Of a stretch of DNA of 64,000 nt, positions 8,261 to 17,593 are shown piece after piece (positions within the stretch are counted from its first letter, which is position 1; every line of letters begins with the position of its first letter). The position numbers and the translations under genes are program-made. The stretch spans positions 1 through 64,000 of the forward strand of contig JBBDMX010000059.1 in assembly GCA_040878035.1 (NCBI GenBank), written 5' to 3'. The notes below the pieces were generated by a model, which saw only the letters and a list, made by a program, of their open reading frames with translations, was not told the origin of the DNA and did no database searches. This DNA comes from JBBDMX01 sp040878035 (GTDB taxonomy: Bacteria; Planctomycetota; Phycisphaerae; Phycisphaerales; Phycisphaeraceae).

Positions 8261-9778
8261 TCACACCGGCTCGCCCCGCACGCCCGCGGCATGATACATA
8301 ACCTGTTCTTCGGTCGCTTCGTCGCCCTGGAGAATGCGCACCAGCCGCCCCCGGCGCATTACAGCGATGCGAGTGGACAGGCCCAGCACCTCGTTGAGCT
8401 CGGAGGAGATCAAGAGGCAGGCCATGCCCTCCAGCGCCAGTGTATGAATGAGACGATAGATTTCCTCCTTGGCGCCGATGTCCACGCCGCGGGTCGGCTC
8501 GTCGAGGATGAGGATGCGCGGTTGGACTTCGAGCCATTTGGCCAGGGCGACTTTCTGCTGGTTGCCGCCCGAGAGGGTATCGATCGGGTCGCGCAATCGG
8601 CCGATGCGCGTGCGCAAGACTTGCACGTGGTGCATCGTCGCCTGCTCTTCTTCGCGACGGTTGATCAGGGGATGGCAGTAGCGCCGCAGGGATACGAGCG
8701 TGGTGTTGGCGACGATATCCATGCCCAGCGTGAGTCCGCGGCCCTTGCGGTCTTCGGAGAGGTAGGCGATGCCGTGGCACACGGCGTCGCGCAGGTGGCG
8801 GATGGCGATCTGCCGGCCGTCGATGATGATCGACCCGGCGGCGCGGCGGCGCAAGCCGACGATGGTTTCGGCCAGCTCGGTGCGACCGGCGCCGATGAGG
8901 CCGGCAAAGCCGAGAATCTCGCCGCGGTGCAGCGCGAAGGTGATGTCGTGGAGGATGTTGGGCAAGCTGAGGTTGTGCACTTCGAGCGCGGGGACTGCCC
9001 CGCTCATGCGGGGCCGCCCGCGTGGGAAGTGATCGCCCAGGGGCCGGCCCACCATCAAGCTTGCCAGCTTGGCTTCGCCAGCGTGACCGGTGGGAATCTC
9101 GTCGCGCCTCAGGGTGCTGACCACCCGGCCGTCACGCAGCACGGTGACGCAATCGCACACAGCCATGACCTCTGGCAGGATGTGCGAGATGTAAATGATC
9201 GTCACGCCGCGGGATTTGAGGCGAGCGATGAGGTCGAAGAGCGCGCGGGCTTCGGGTACGGACAACGCGGCGGTCGGCTCGTCCATGATCAGCAGCGTGG
9301 TGTCGGTCGCCAGGGCGCGGGCGATTTCGACCATCTGCTGCTGGCCGATGGAAAGATGCTTCACCTTCGTGCTCGGGTCGATCGAGCAATTCAGGCTCGC
9401 CAGGAGCGTGTGTGCCTCGGCGAACGTGCGGCGGAGATCCACGAGGCCCCGGCGCGTGCGCTCCCGGCCCAGGAAGATGTTGTCCGCCACCGACAACTCA
9501 TCGACGAGGTTGAGTTCCTGATGGATCATGGCGACGCCCAGGGCCATGGCATCAGCGGGACGGCGAAGCTGCACGAGGTTGCCGCGATGATGCAGTTGGC
9601 CGGCGGTGGGCGTTTCCAGGCCCGCCAAGATGCGCATGAAGGTGCTCTTGCCGGCGCCATTTTCGCCGATCAGGCCGTGGACCTGGCCGACGTGGAAGGA
9701 CAGGTCAATGCGCTCCAGGGCGCGCACCGGGCCGAAGTCCTTGCTCAGGCCGGTGACCGTGATGATCGCTCCACTCAT
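8261..9778 (-). CDS. Ribose-type sugar ABC transporter ATPase (two nucleotide-binding domains)
   Basis: A 505-residue tandem ATPase like RbsA/MglA. The first domain has Walker A GENGAGKST (38-46), signature LSIGQQQ and Walker B LLIMDEPT. The second has the degenerate Walker A typical of this family (GLIGAGRTE), signature LSGGNQQ and Walker B LILDEPTRGVD. It powers sugar import together with the 7109-8146 permease. I chose ATG 9778 over an upstream TTG because GGGGA lies about eight bases before it. It follows murD by 12 bases, but a shared operon seems accidental. Confidence 0.93.
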   Translation of the reverse strand: MSGAIITVTGLSKDFGPVRALERIDLSFHVGQVHGLIGENGAGKSTFMRILAGLETPTAGQLHHRGNLVQLRRPADAMALGVAMIHQELNLVDELSVADNIFLGRERTRRGLVDLRRTFAEAHTLLASLNCSIDPSTKVKHLSIGQQQMVEIARALATDTTLLIMDEPTAALSVPEARALFDLIARLKSRGVTIIYISHILPEVMAVCDCVTVLRDGRVVSTLRRDEIPTGHAGEAKLASLMVGRPLGDHFPRGRPRMSGAVPALEVHNLSLPNILHDITFALHRGEILGFAGLIGAGRTELAETIVGLRRRAAGSIIIDGRQIAIRHLRDAVCHGIAYLSEDRKGRGLTLGMDIVANTTLVSLRRYCHPLINRREEEQATMHHVQVLRTRIGRLRDPIDTLSGGNQQKVALAKWLEVQPRILILDEPTRGVDIGAKEEIYRLIHTLALEGMACLLISSELNEVLGLSTRIAVMRRGRLVRILQGDEATEEQVMYHAAGVRGEPV

Positions 9779-9790
9779 TCGCAAGTCCCC

Positions 9791-11197
9791 TCACCCGGCT
9801 CGCAAAGCCTCGCCACCCGCTCCCCGAGGGAGAGGGGCGCCTTCGCCGGTGTATCTGAGCACGTGCTCGATGAAGGAGGCGCCGCGCTTTTCGTAGTTTT
9901 CGAACTGATCGTAGGAGGCGCAGGCGGGTGAGAGGAGGACCACATCGCCCTGGTGATAGTGTTGCACGATGCTTTGCATCGCGATGTCGATGGTGCCGCA
10001 GCGTTGCACCGCGGCTGGGCCGGGCGCGGCGTCGCAGGCAGCGGCGATGCGGTCGCCGGTGGCGCCGATGCTGTAGATCGCGCGGCAATGCTGTCGCGCC
10101 AACTTCGCCAGCTCCGTGAAGTCGCTGCCCTTGTCCGAGCCGCCCAGGATGACGTGGACGATGCCCGCGGCAAAGCTGCCGATGGCGAGCATGGCGGCTT
10201 CGGGGGTGGTGGCCTTGGAGTCGTTGAAAAAGCGCACATCGGCGTGCTGGGCGACGAACTGGAGGCGATGCGGCAGGCCGGCGAAGTCCGCCAGCGCGTC
10301 CCATGATTGCCACTGGGGCGCGGTGATGGCGGCCTGCACGGCGGTGGACGCCAGGCGCGCGTTGAGCTGATTGTGATCGCCTGGGATCAGCAGCTTGATA
10401 GGCGGCTCGACACGCCAATCCACCGGGCGGTCGAACGTGCGGAAATCGCTGACGCGGTTTAGAAACACATCGTGCACGCCGGGGCCGCCGATGGCCACGT
10501 CGCCGTCGGCCTGGCGCTGGTGGTCGAGGATCACCTGCTTGGCCGCGCGGTAAGCGTCGAGCGTGCCGTGGCGGTCCAGGTGATTGGGCGAGAGGTTAGT
10601 GATCACGGCGATGTGCGGCGACCAGTGATCGTCGTGCATGTCTTGAAGCATGAAGCTTGACAGTTCGAGGACGACCCAGTCATCGGGCCGGATGTCGTCG
10701 ATGCGCTCCAACAGTGAGCCGCCGATATTGCCGCCGACGTGGACCCTTTCGCCCGCGCCGTTGGTGCTTGGGCTAACAAGCAGCTTGCGCAACGCATGCC
10801 CGATCATCGCGGTCGTGGTGGACTTACCGGCGCTGCCGGTGATGCCGATGGTGCGCAGGCGATTGGGCAGGTGCTGCACGAGCAGGCGGATTTCACTGGT
10901 GGTGGGCACACCCGCCTGTCGCGCCGCGGCGAGATAGACGTTGCCGCGCTGGTCCACGGCCGGGTTCACCACGATCAGGTCGGCGGCGACAAAGTCGTTT
11001 TCGCGATGCTCACCCAGGCGGTAACGGACGGGCAAGTCCTGGAGCTGCGCCATGCTCTGGCGCAACTTGTCGGGCGGCGCCATATCGGTCACGAGAACCT
11101 CGGCGCCGCGAGAGACGAGGAATCGCGTGACGCCCACGCCGCCGCCAAAGCGGCCCAGGCCCATGACGACCACGCGCTTGTGCTGGAGAGATTGCAT
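9791..11197 (-). CDS. murD: UDP-N-acetylmuramoylalanine-D-glutamate ligase
   Basis: A 468-residue cytoplasmic Mur ligase that adds D-glutamate to UDP-MurNAc-L-Ala in peptidoglycan synthesis. Visible are an N-terminal Rossmann-like domain (VVVMGLGRFGGG, 9-20), the ATP loop GITGSAGKSTTT (118-129), the central motif ITNLSPNHLDRHGTL and the C-terminal LSPACASYDQFENYEKRG of MurD. The last about 15 residues (APLPRGAGG...) go beyond the usual C-terminus and are encoded by a CTCCCCGAGGGAGAGGGG repeat. A repeat has therefore probably replaced or extended the natural end. Its presence argues for a peptidoglycan cell wall. It stands apart from any mur cluster here. Confidence 0.95.
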   Translation of the reverse strand: MQSLQHKRVVVMGLGRFGGGVGVTRFLVSRGAEVLVTDMAPPDKLRQSMAQLQDLPVRYRLGEHRENDFVAADLIVVNPAVDQRGNVYLAAARQAGVPTTSEIRLLVQHLPNRLRTIGITGSAGKSTTTAMIGHALRKLLVSPSTNGAGERVHVGGNIGGSLLERIDDIRPDDWVVLELSSFMLQDMHDDHWSPHIAVITNLSPNHLDRHGTLDAYRAAKQVILDHQRQADGDVAIGGPGVHDVFLNRVSDFRTFDRPVDWRVEPPIKLLIPGDHNQLNARLASTAVQAAITAPQWQSWDALADFAGLPHRLQFVAQHADVRFFNDSKATTPEAAMLAIGSFAAGIVHVILGGSDKGSDFTELAKLARQHCRAIYSIGATGDRIAAACDAAPGPAAVQRCGTIDIAMQSIVQHYHQGDVVLLSPACASYDQFENYEKRGASFIEHVLRYTGEGAPLPRGAGGEALRAG

Positions 11198-11289
11198 CGG
11201 GAAATCAGAAACTAGAAAACAGAAATTGCAGATACCAGACGCTTCGCGGACTCAGCGTCGGCGTGGGGCTGCTTACACTCAAATCGGGA
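11198..11289. repeat. Intergenic repeat: A-rich purine tract plus 34-bp unit shared with hisF
   Basis: A purine-rich stretch (AGAAACTAGAAAACAGAAAT) is followed at 11231-11264 by a 34-bp unit containing the inverted arms GACGCT...AGCGTC. The unit recurs with one mismatch, in reverse orientation, inside the hisF coding region at 16330-16363. Confidence 0.85.
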
Positions 11290-13041
11290 TTACTGCTTGG
11301 GGATATCCAGGTCGATGGCTTGCTTGGTGGTGTTGCCCAGGTTGTAGGCGGTGATCTTGATGCCGCGGGGGACCATGAAGTAGAGGTAGAGTTCGTCGCC
11401 GTCCTTCATGTCGCGGATGGGCAGGTCCTGGGCGCGGCGGATAGTGCTGTTGCGGTCGAGGGAGATCGTCTGCGCGTCACCGGTCTTGAGCCAGACAAAG
11501 CCGATGGGGTAGTTGCGTTCTCCGCGGTTGTCGTCGAGCCAGATGGGTTGGAGCATCTGGGCGCTGCTGATAGCAGGGCCGAAGAGCGACTGGGCCTCGT
11601 TTTTTTCGATCTTCAGGCGGATGCAGGCCAAATGGCCAGGCACCTGGAACTGCTCGATACGGGTCGCGGCGCTCATTTGCATGCCGGCGATCTGCTTGAC
11701 TTCCTCACTGCCACGGACGATTTCCTGTCCATCGGTGACCAGCGTTCCCTTGACATTGGCGCTGATGGGCCTGGGCAACTTGCTCCCCAACTCGATGCGA
11801 TCCGCCAGCGGGCCCAGGTCTGGGCCATTACCCGTTTGGGGCGGCTTGACAGTGCCATTGCCAGTCGGGGGGAGCGTAGAGGGGTCGACGCCCTGCGTGA
11901 CCAGCGCTTTGGTGCCCGGCGGCCGGCCCAGCAATTCGGAAAGCTTGGCCGGGTCCACAGCCGCGGACTTGCCCTGCTCTTCCAGCGCCAAAGGCAGTCG
12001 GCGAACCAGCAGTACGCGCGGCGTGTCCTCGAGCGGAATGGAAAACACAAAGCCAATATCCCCCGGCGGCGCCGCGATCCGCACAAAGTCGGTGCTGTTG
12101 CTAAACGGGATGAACGTGCGCTGCGTGTCGATCGACTCCTTCACTGATGCGGCGATTGGCGCGTAGGTCGTGGCGGTATCCACCCCGCCCACGTTGCGCC
12201 AGGCAATCAAACGGACCTGCGGCGGGATGACGTTGAGGGCGTGGTCGATGAAGGTGCCCCGCGCCGCTTCGACGTCTTCCCAGCGCGTGTCGATGTAGAC
12301 GAGCATGCGTCCCGCCGGTTCGCTGCCGCCTTTGAGCACGGTCTGAAGGGAGTCGGGGATGTTGCCCGGCAGCGTGTTGAGCGGCTGGGTGTGGACGGCG
12401 GAGACGCTGACCGTGCCGGGCTCGGCCGTGACCGAGGTGTACGGGTCGTAGGCGCCGCGCAAGTGGAAGAGCGCCGCTTGTTGCGCCAGGTCGCCGCGGT
12501 AGAGGGGCATGGGATGGCCGCTGTAGAACGCCCCGCCCGAGAGCATGCCGAAGAAGCCCGCGGCATGATCGTCAACCGCGACCCACAATTGCCCCGAGGC
12601 GGCGCGCTGCACTTTGCCCTGTTCGTTCACCGACAGTTGCGTATAGCCCATGATGTCGTCGCCCAGGGGCAGGAAACCCAGGCCGATGATCACCAGACCG
12701 GCGGTGAGAATGCCCGCGCAGAGTCCGAAGATACCGCCGACGATGCCGTTGACCACGGAGGAGAAGTGCACGTTGGCGCGGACCAGCCGGTCCAGCGCCA
12801 CGCGCAGGCCGATCAGGAACAGGATGAACGGCGCCAGCAGACCCACGCCCCAGGCATACTCGGGCATGCGATGGATCAGGACGCCCAGCACCAGCGGCTC
12901 CCACAGCGCCAGCGCCAACGTCCCGGCGGCGATCGTTACCAGCAGATGCAGGAACCCGCTGAAGAGCCCTTGCACCAGACCCCAGTAATAGACCATGAGA
13001 ATGAGGTAACACAGGAGGATGAGGTTGATGACTACGGTCAT
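11290..13041 (-). CDS. CvpA-like membrane protein with long C-terminal domain
   Basis: A 583-residue protein. The first about 170 residues carry four hydrophobic segments and resemble CvpA/colicin V production membrane proteins. Residues about 180-583 are a long, mainly hydrophilic and presumably extracytoplasmic region with no motif I recognise. ATG at 13041 has GGACTC upstream and begins nine bases after the stop of the degenerate GspE gene, so it is probably the last gene of the hisF-pilT-GspE-like-CvpA-like operon. A role alongside pilus or secretion ATPases is inferred only from position. Confidence 0.6.
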   Translation of the reverse strand: MTVVINLILLCYLILMVYYWGLVQGLFSGFLHLLVTIAAGTLALALWEPLVLGVLIHRMPEYAWGVGLLAPFILFLIGLRVALDRLVRANVHFSSVVNGIVGGIFGLCAGILTAGLVIIGLGFLPLGDDIMGYTQLSVNEQGKVQRAASGQLWVAVDDHAAGFFGMLSGGAFYSGHPMPLYRGDLAQQAALFHLRGAYDPYTSVTAEPGTVSVSAVHTQPLNTLPGNIPDSLQTVLKGGSEPAGRMLVYIDTRWEDVEAARGTFIDHALNVIPPQVRLIAWRNVGGVDTATTYAPIAASVKESIDTQRTFIPFSNSTDFVRIAAPPGDIGFVFSIPLEDTPRVLLVRRLPLALEEQGKSAAVDPAKLSELLGRPPGTKALVTQGVDPSTLPPTGNGTVKPPQTGNGPDLGPLADRIELGSKLPRPISANVKGTLVTDGQEIVRGSEEVKQIAGMQMSAATRIEQFQVPGHLACIRLKIEKNEAQSLFGPAISSAQMLQPIWLDDNRGERNYPIGFVWLKTGDAQTISLDRNSTIRRAQDLPIRDMKDGDELYLYFMVPRGIKITAYNLGNTTKQAIDLDIPKQ

Positions 13042-13050
13042 GGCGAGTCC

Positions 13051-14682
13051 TTATTTGCCTTCGAGCACACGGCGGACTTCGGCGACGCTGGTGGTACCGT
13101 CGATGACGCGGGCCATGGCGGCTTCCTGGAGCCAGAGCATGCGCCCCTTGCGCAGATGGGTGCGCAACTGATCGATCTGGTTCTGGGCGACGAGCACCCG
13201 CGCCTGGTCGTCGAGCACCATGACTTCAAAGACGCCGATGCGTCCGCGATACGCCACGCCCAGGCACCCCGGGCAGACCTGCGGTTTGCCTTTGACCATC
13301 ACCTGGCCTGACTGCTTATAGAGCGTGAGGGTCTTGTCGGCGGGCAGATTGAGCTTGCGCAGAGCATCGGGGTCGGGCTTGTAGGGCGTGCGACAGGTGG
13401 TGCACAGCCTGCGCACCAGGCGCTGGGCGGTGATCGCCGACAGCGATTCGGCGGCTTGCCGGGCATCGCCCACCGTCTTCATCCATACCTTCAAGACGGT
13501 GAACGTGTCGTCTTGGCGCAGGCCGGCATAGATGCGCGTCTCGCGAGCGCCCGTGGCGATCATCTTGACGACCTGCGGATCGGTCACCTTGCTGATCATG
13601 GCCACGCCCGGGTCTTGCCGCAATAGGATCTGGAACTTCTCCGCCACCGCCTTGCCGTCGGCGCCGGGGGGGACCAAATTGTGATTGACGCCTTCGACTT
13701 CGAAGGCGATTTCGTCCTCGAAGGTCACGATGCTCTGCGTGTAAGGATCGTGCTCGTGCAGGAAGCTATAGAGCGTGGTGGTCATGCCCTGGTGCTGAGG
13801 CGCGGTGATGAGCACGGCGCGGGTCTTGCCCGCCAGCACTTTCCGCAGGCTCTCACGCTGCGGCTCGAGCAAGCCCAGCTTAACCAGGCCGACCGAAGCG
13901 CGCAAGTCGGCGTCGATGCGCAAACTCATGGCCAGCTCGCGGGTCGAGCCCGAGGCCGCCACCGCCAGCACGTGCCGGCCCAATTCGCCCGCGTCGATGT
14001 TAAGCACGCCGGTCTGTTTGCGGCGACGATCCTCCACGTCCATGCCCGCGTTAGTCTTGATGTAGTCGATCAGCGCCACCGCCGTCCGCGCGTCAAGCCC
14101 CTGATGCGGGTGTTTGAATCCATCGACATGGATGACCGTACCGACCTGCTGATCGGTGCTGACCATGACGTCGATGCGGTCGGCCTTGCGCGGCAAGGCG
14201 AAGTCGAGCAGCGCCTCCAACTGGGAATGCGCCGCGGCGATGGGGTTGTCGGCGCCCACCGGGACTTCAAGCTGCTGGCCGTCGGGCGTCAACAGGTGCA
14301 CGGTGGCGGCGCGACGCGCCTGCTGCGCCTGCACGGCCTCGATCTTCTGCGTGAAGGTTGCCAGCGACGCGGTCCATTGAAGGGACGGGTCCACCTGCGT
14401 GTTGCGGTAGAAGACGTAGCCCAGGATAGCGCCGACCAGGATAATCAGCGCCAGGAAGAACCCGAGCCAAAAGAACGGGATGATGAGCCAGAGGCCAAAC
14501 GCCAGGGCGGCCGCGGCGATCTGCGCGCCGTTCCAGAGCTGGCGCGGCAGGTAGAGCGCCTCTAAGTCCTTGTCCAACCGGCTGACCACCCACGCCCAGC
14601 CCCCGGCAGTGATGAGCACCAGGATCGGCTTGTAGAGGCTCATCAGCACGGCGGTGTCAACGGCGGCGAACGTCTGGAACAT
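13051..14682 (-). CDS. Degenerate GspE/PilB-like protein with N-terminal membrane anchor
   Basis: A 543-residue protein. Residues 50-95 hold two hydrophobic segments. The C-terminal half (about 280-543) aligns by eye with type II secretion/type IV pilus ATPases: TTTLYSFLHE, FEDEIAFEVEGVNHN, KFQILLRQDPGV, then a C427xxC430...C470xxC473 zinc-binding tetracysteine and RIGVFEVM. The catalytic motifs are lost. The Walker A position reads APQHQGMTTT (294-303), lacking the P-loop lysine, and the Walker B region reads AMISKVTD where GEIRD is expected. I infer a non-hydrolysing structural or regulatory relative, possibly membrane-tethered. ATG 14682 is chosen because longer reading frames are shadows of pilT. 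Confidence 0.75.
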   Translation of the reverse strand: MFQTFAAVDTAVLMSLYKPILVLITAGGWAWVVSRLDKDLEALYLPRQLWNGAQIAAAALAFGLWLIIPFFWLGFFLALIILVGAILGYVFYRNTQVDPSLQWTASLATFTQKIEAVQAQQARRAATVHLLTPDGQQLEVPVGADNPIAAAHSQLEALLDFALPRKADRIDVMVSTDQQVGTVIHVDGFKHPHQGLDARTAVALIDYIKTNAGMDVEDRRRKQTGVLNIDAGELGRHVLAVAASGSTRELAMSLRIDADLRASVGLVKLGLLEPQRESLRKVLAGKTRAVLITAPQHQGMTTTLYSFLHEHDPYTQSIVTFEDEIAFEVEGVNHNLVPPGADGKAVAEKFQILLRQDPGVAMISKVTDPQVVKMIATGARETRIYAGLRQDDTFTVLKVWMKTVGDARQAAESLSAITAQRLVRRLCTTCRTPYKPDPDALRKLNLPADKTLTLYKQSGQVMVKGKPQVCPGCLGVAYRGRIGVFEVMVLDDQARVLVAQNQIDQLRTHLRKGRMLWLQEAAMARVIDGTTSVAEVRRVLEGK

Positions 14683-14744
14683 GGAAGTGGCCCTGGTTGC
14701 GATGGTGGGACTGTCTCGAGCGGCGCGGTTCCTGGCGGAGGCCA

Positions 14745-14757
14745 AACCGCAAGCGGC
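14745..14757. repeat. AAGCCGC-family palindrome, degenerate copy
   Basis: AACCGCAAGCGGC between pilT and the GspE-like gene, one of about nine dispersed copies of the family. Confidence 0.55.
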
Positions 14758-14770
14758 GAGCTGGCGGCCA

Positions 14771-15919
14771 TCATAACTCCGAACTGATGCCGCGTAGGCG
14801 CATGCGGATTTCTTCCGGTGAACTGGCGGCCGCTTGCGCCACCCGCGGGTGAACGTACTGATCGTTGACCAGTTGCACCAGGCTATCCGTGAAGGTCTGC
14901 ATGCCCGACTGCCTCTGGTCCTTGATAATCTCGCCCAGTTCGTGCTCGCGTCCCTCGAGAATGTACTTCCGCGTCGAGGGGCTCTGGAGCAGGATTTCCA
15001 CCGCCGGCACGCGGTGCAGCTCTGGCTTGAGCGTCGGCAGCAATTTCTGGTAGATGAACGCCTGCATCTGGTACGCCAGCATGTTGCGAATGGCGCCGCG
15101 CTCCTCGGGCGGGAACAGGTCGTAAATGCGGCCAAAGGCCTGCGAGGCACTGGAGGCGTGAATCGTGCCAAAGACCAGGTGCCCCGTCTCGGCGGCCTGC
15201 AAAGCCGCCTCGAACGTCTCCTTGTCACGCATTTCACCGATCAGGACCACGTCCGGATTCTCGCGCACCAGGGCACGCAGCGCCAGCGAGAACGACGGCA
15301 CGTCGATGCCGATCTCCCGCTGGTTGATCATGGCCTTGGCGTCGGTGAAAAGATACTCGATGGGATCCTCGATGGTCACCACGTGGCAGGCGCGGGTTTC
15401 GTTGATCTTCTGGAGGATCGAGGCGATGGTCGTGCTCTTGCCGCTGCCGGTGATGCCCGCCAGCAGCACCAGGCCCTGCTGCACGTCGGAGATGGTGTTG
15501 AGCACGGCGGGCAGGTGCAGTTCGTCGAAATTGAGGATGCGGGCGTTGACGCGGCGGGCGGCCACGGCACTGCGCCCACGCGTGCGGAAGACGTTGATGC
15601 GGAAACGATGCTTCTCGTCCAGGTCCTGGCCCACGTCGATCGAGCCGTGCTCGGCGAAGTATTGCCATTGCGCCGGCGACAGCGATTCCTCGACCCAGCG
15701 CTCGAAGTCGACCGCGTCGATGGATTCGGCCTTGAGCGTCTGGAGCGAGCCGCGGATGCGCAGCTTGGGGATCTGCCCGCCGCGCAAGAGCAGGTCGGAG
15801 GCTTCGTGTTTGACCGCGGCCTCGAAGAATTTCCGCAGCGGGGTGGTCATGAGCGACCGCCGCTGCTCCACGTGATCCACGGGGGCCGGATCCAGTGCCG
15901 TATCAGTCGTTGCGCTCAA
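14771..15919 (-). CDS. pilT: PilT-type twitching motility/retraction ATPase
   Basis: A 382-residue hexameric-type ATPase that retracts type IV pili. Intact Walker A GITGSGKST (155-163), Asp box TIEDPIEYLF, Walker B NPDVVLIGEMRD and His box GHLVFGTIHASSA are all present, in contrast to the neighbouring degenerate GspE-like protein. The TTG start at 15919 has AGGAA upstream and lies 12 bases after hisF. The preceding N-terminal 25 residues are poorly conserved-looking. It sits between hisF and the degenerate ATPase; no pilin assembly cluster is next to it, though a pseudopilin gene lies at 19462. Confidence 0.92.
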   Translation of the reverse strand: MSATTDTALDPAPVDHVEQRRSLMTTPLRKFFEAAVKHEASDLLLRGGQIPKLRIRGSLQTLKAESIDAVDFERWVEESLSPAQWQYFAEHGSIDVGQDLDEKHRFRINVFRTRGRSAVAARRVNARILNFDELHLPAVLNTISDVQQGLVLLAGITGSGKSTTIASILQKINETRACHVVTIEDPIEYLFTDAKAMINQREIGIDVPSFSLALRALVRENPDVVLIGEMRDKETFEAALQAAETGHLVFGTIHASSASQAFGRIYDLFPPEERGAIRNMLAYQMQAFIYQKLLPTLKPELHRVPAVEILLQSPSTRKYILEGREHELGEIIKDQRQSGMQTFTDSLVQLVNDQYVHPRVAQAAASSPEEIRMRLRGISSEL

Positions 15920-15931
15920 GGGGATTCCTCA

Positions 15932-16810
<879 letters not shown>

Positions 16811-16857
16811 GCGGGAAAGTGTAGCAGAAGAGAGCCATCAGGAGACAGAAGCCGAAC

Positions 16858-16883
16858 GTTTAGCGGGTGACGCGCAGCGTCCC
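16858..16883. repeat. 26-bp dispersed repeat, exact second copy
   Basis: Reverse complement of 1298-1323, 26 of 26 bases; begins GTTTAGCGGGTGACGC. It lies between the response regulator and hisF. Confidence 0.8.
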
Positions 16884-16900
16884 CCAGAAACCATGCGCTG

Positions 16901-17593
16901 CTACGGAATATACCCCTGCTTCTGATACTCCGACAGGCGGTAATACAGCGTGCGGAGGCTGATGCCCAGTTCGTCGGCGGTGGTGGCGCGGTTGCCGGCG
17001 TGGCGCTCCAGGGCCGCGAGAATGTGTTGCCGCTCGATTTCCTCCAGGCGGCGCGGGGCCTCGAGGGCGTCCTGATCCGCCCGTGCGGTCCCGGCGTCGC
17101 CTGGCGCCTTGGCTACCACGTCCTCCGTTCGAGACTGCTCACGCATCGCCTGGATCGACGCCTCATGCAGTCGTCGCCTGGCGCGGTCCAGTGCTTTTTC
17201 CAGTTCGCCCAGGCTGCACGGCTTGGTAAGGAAATCGGTGACATCCAGGCGGATCGCCTGCCGCGCCGCCTCCAGGTCGCCAAAGCCGGTGAGGATGATC
17301 GCCGCGGTGCCCGGCCAGCGCCGGCGGATCACCTCCAGCAGTTCCATACCGCTCATGCCCGGCAGGTTCAGATCCAGGATGACAATCGCCGGCGGGTCGG
17401 CCTGCATTAACTCCAGCGCTTGCTCGGCCGTCCGCGCCCCTTGCGCATGAAAGTCCATCTGCGGAATCGCCCGCAGCAGCACGTCGCGCAGACGCTGCTC
17501 GTCTTCGACCACCAGCACGCGGCGTAGCCGCGATGTGTCTTCGGCTTCGAGCATGGCACCCATCCCGTTCAAGTTCGCACCAGCGCGACTCAA
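16901..17593 (-). CDS. Response regulator with Fis-type helix-turn-helix
   Basis: A 230-residue regulator. Receiver domain residues 24-140 have the acidic pair D31/E32 (VVEDEQRL), phospho-acceptor Asp74 (VILDLNLPG) and Lys124 (FLTKPCS). The C-terminal residues 185-230 are a Fis/NtrC-type helix-turn-helix (HILAALERHAGNRATTADELGIS). There is no AAA+ domain, so it is of the ActR/RegA/PrrA class rather than NtrC. The TTG at 17593 overlaps the kinase stop as TTGA, giving tight coupling; ATG starts at 17563 or 17554 are alternatives. Phosphorylated by the adjacent kinase by inference; target genes unknown. Confidence 0.88.
   Translation of the reverse strand: MSRAGANLNGMGAMLEAEDTSRLRRVLVVEDEQRLRDVLLRAIPQMDFHAQGARTAEQALELMQADPPAIVILDLNLPGMSGMELLEVIRRRWPGTAAIILTGFGDLEAARQAIRLDVTDFLTKPCSLGELEKALDRARRRLHEASIQAMREQSRTEDVVAKAPGDAGTARADQDALEAPRRLEEIERQHILAALERHAGNRATTADELGISLRTLYYRLSEYQKQGYIP

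Noticed and set aside
8153..9931. 592-codon plus-strand frame across the ABC ATPase
   Set aside because: Shadow of the minus-strand ATPase, which has Walker and signature motifs.
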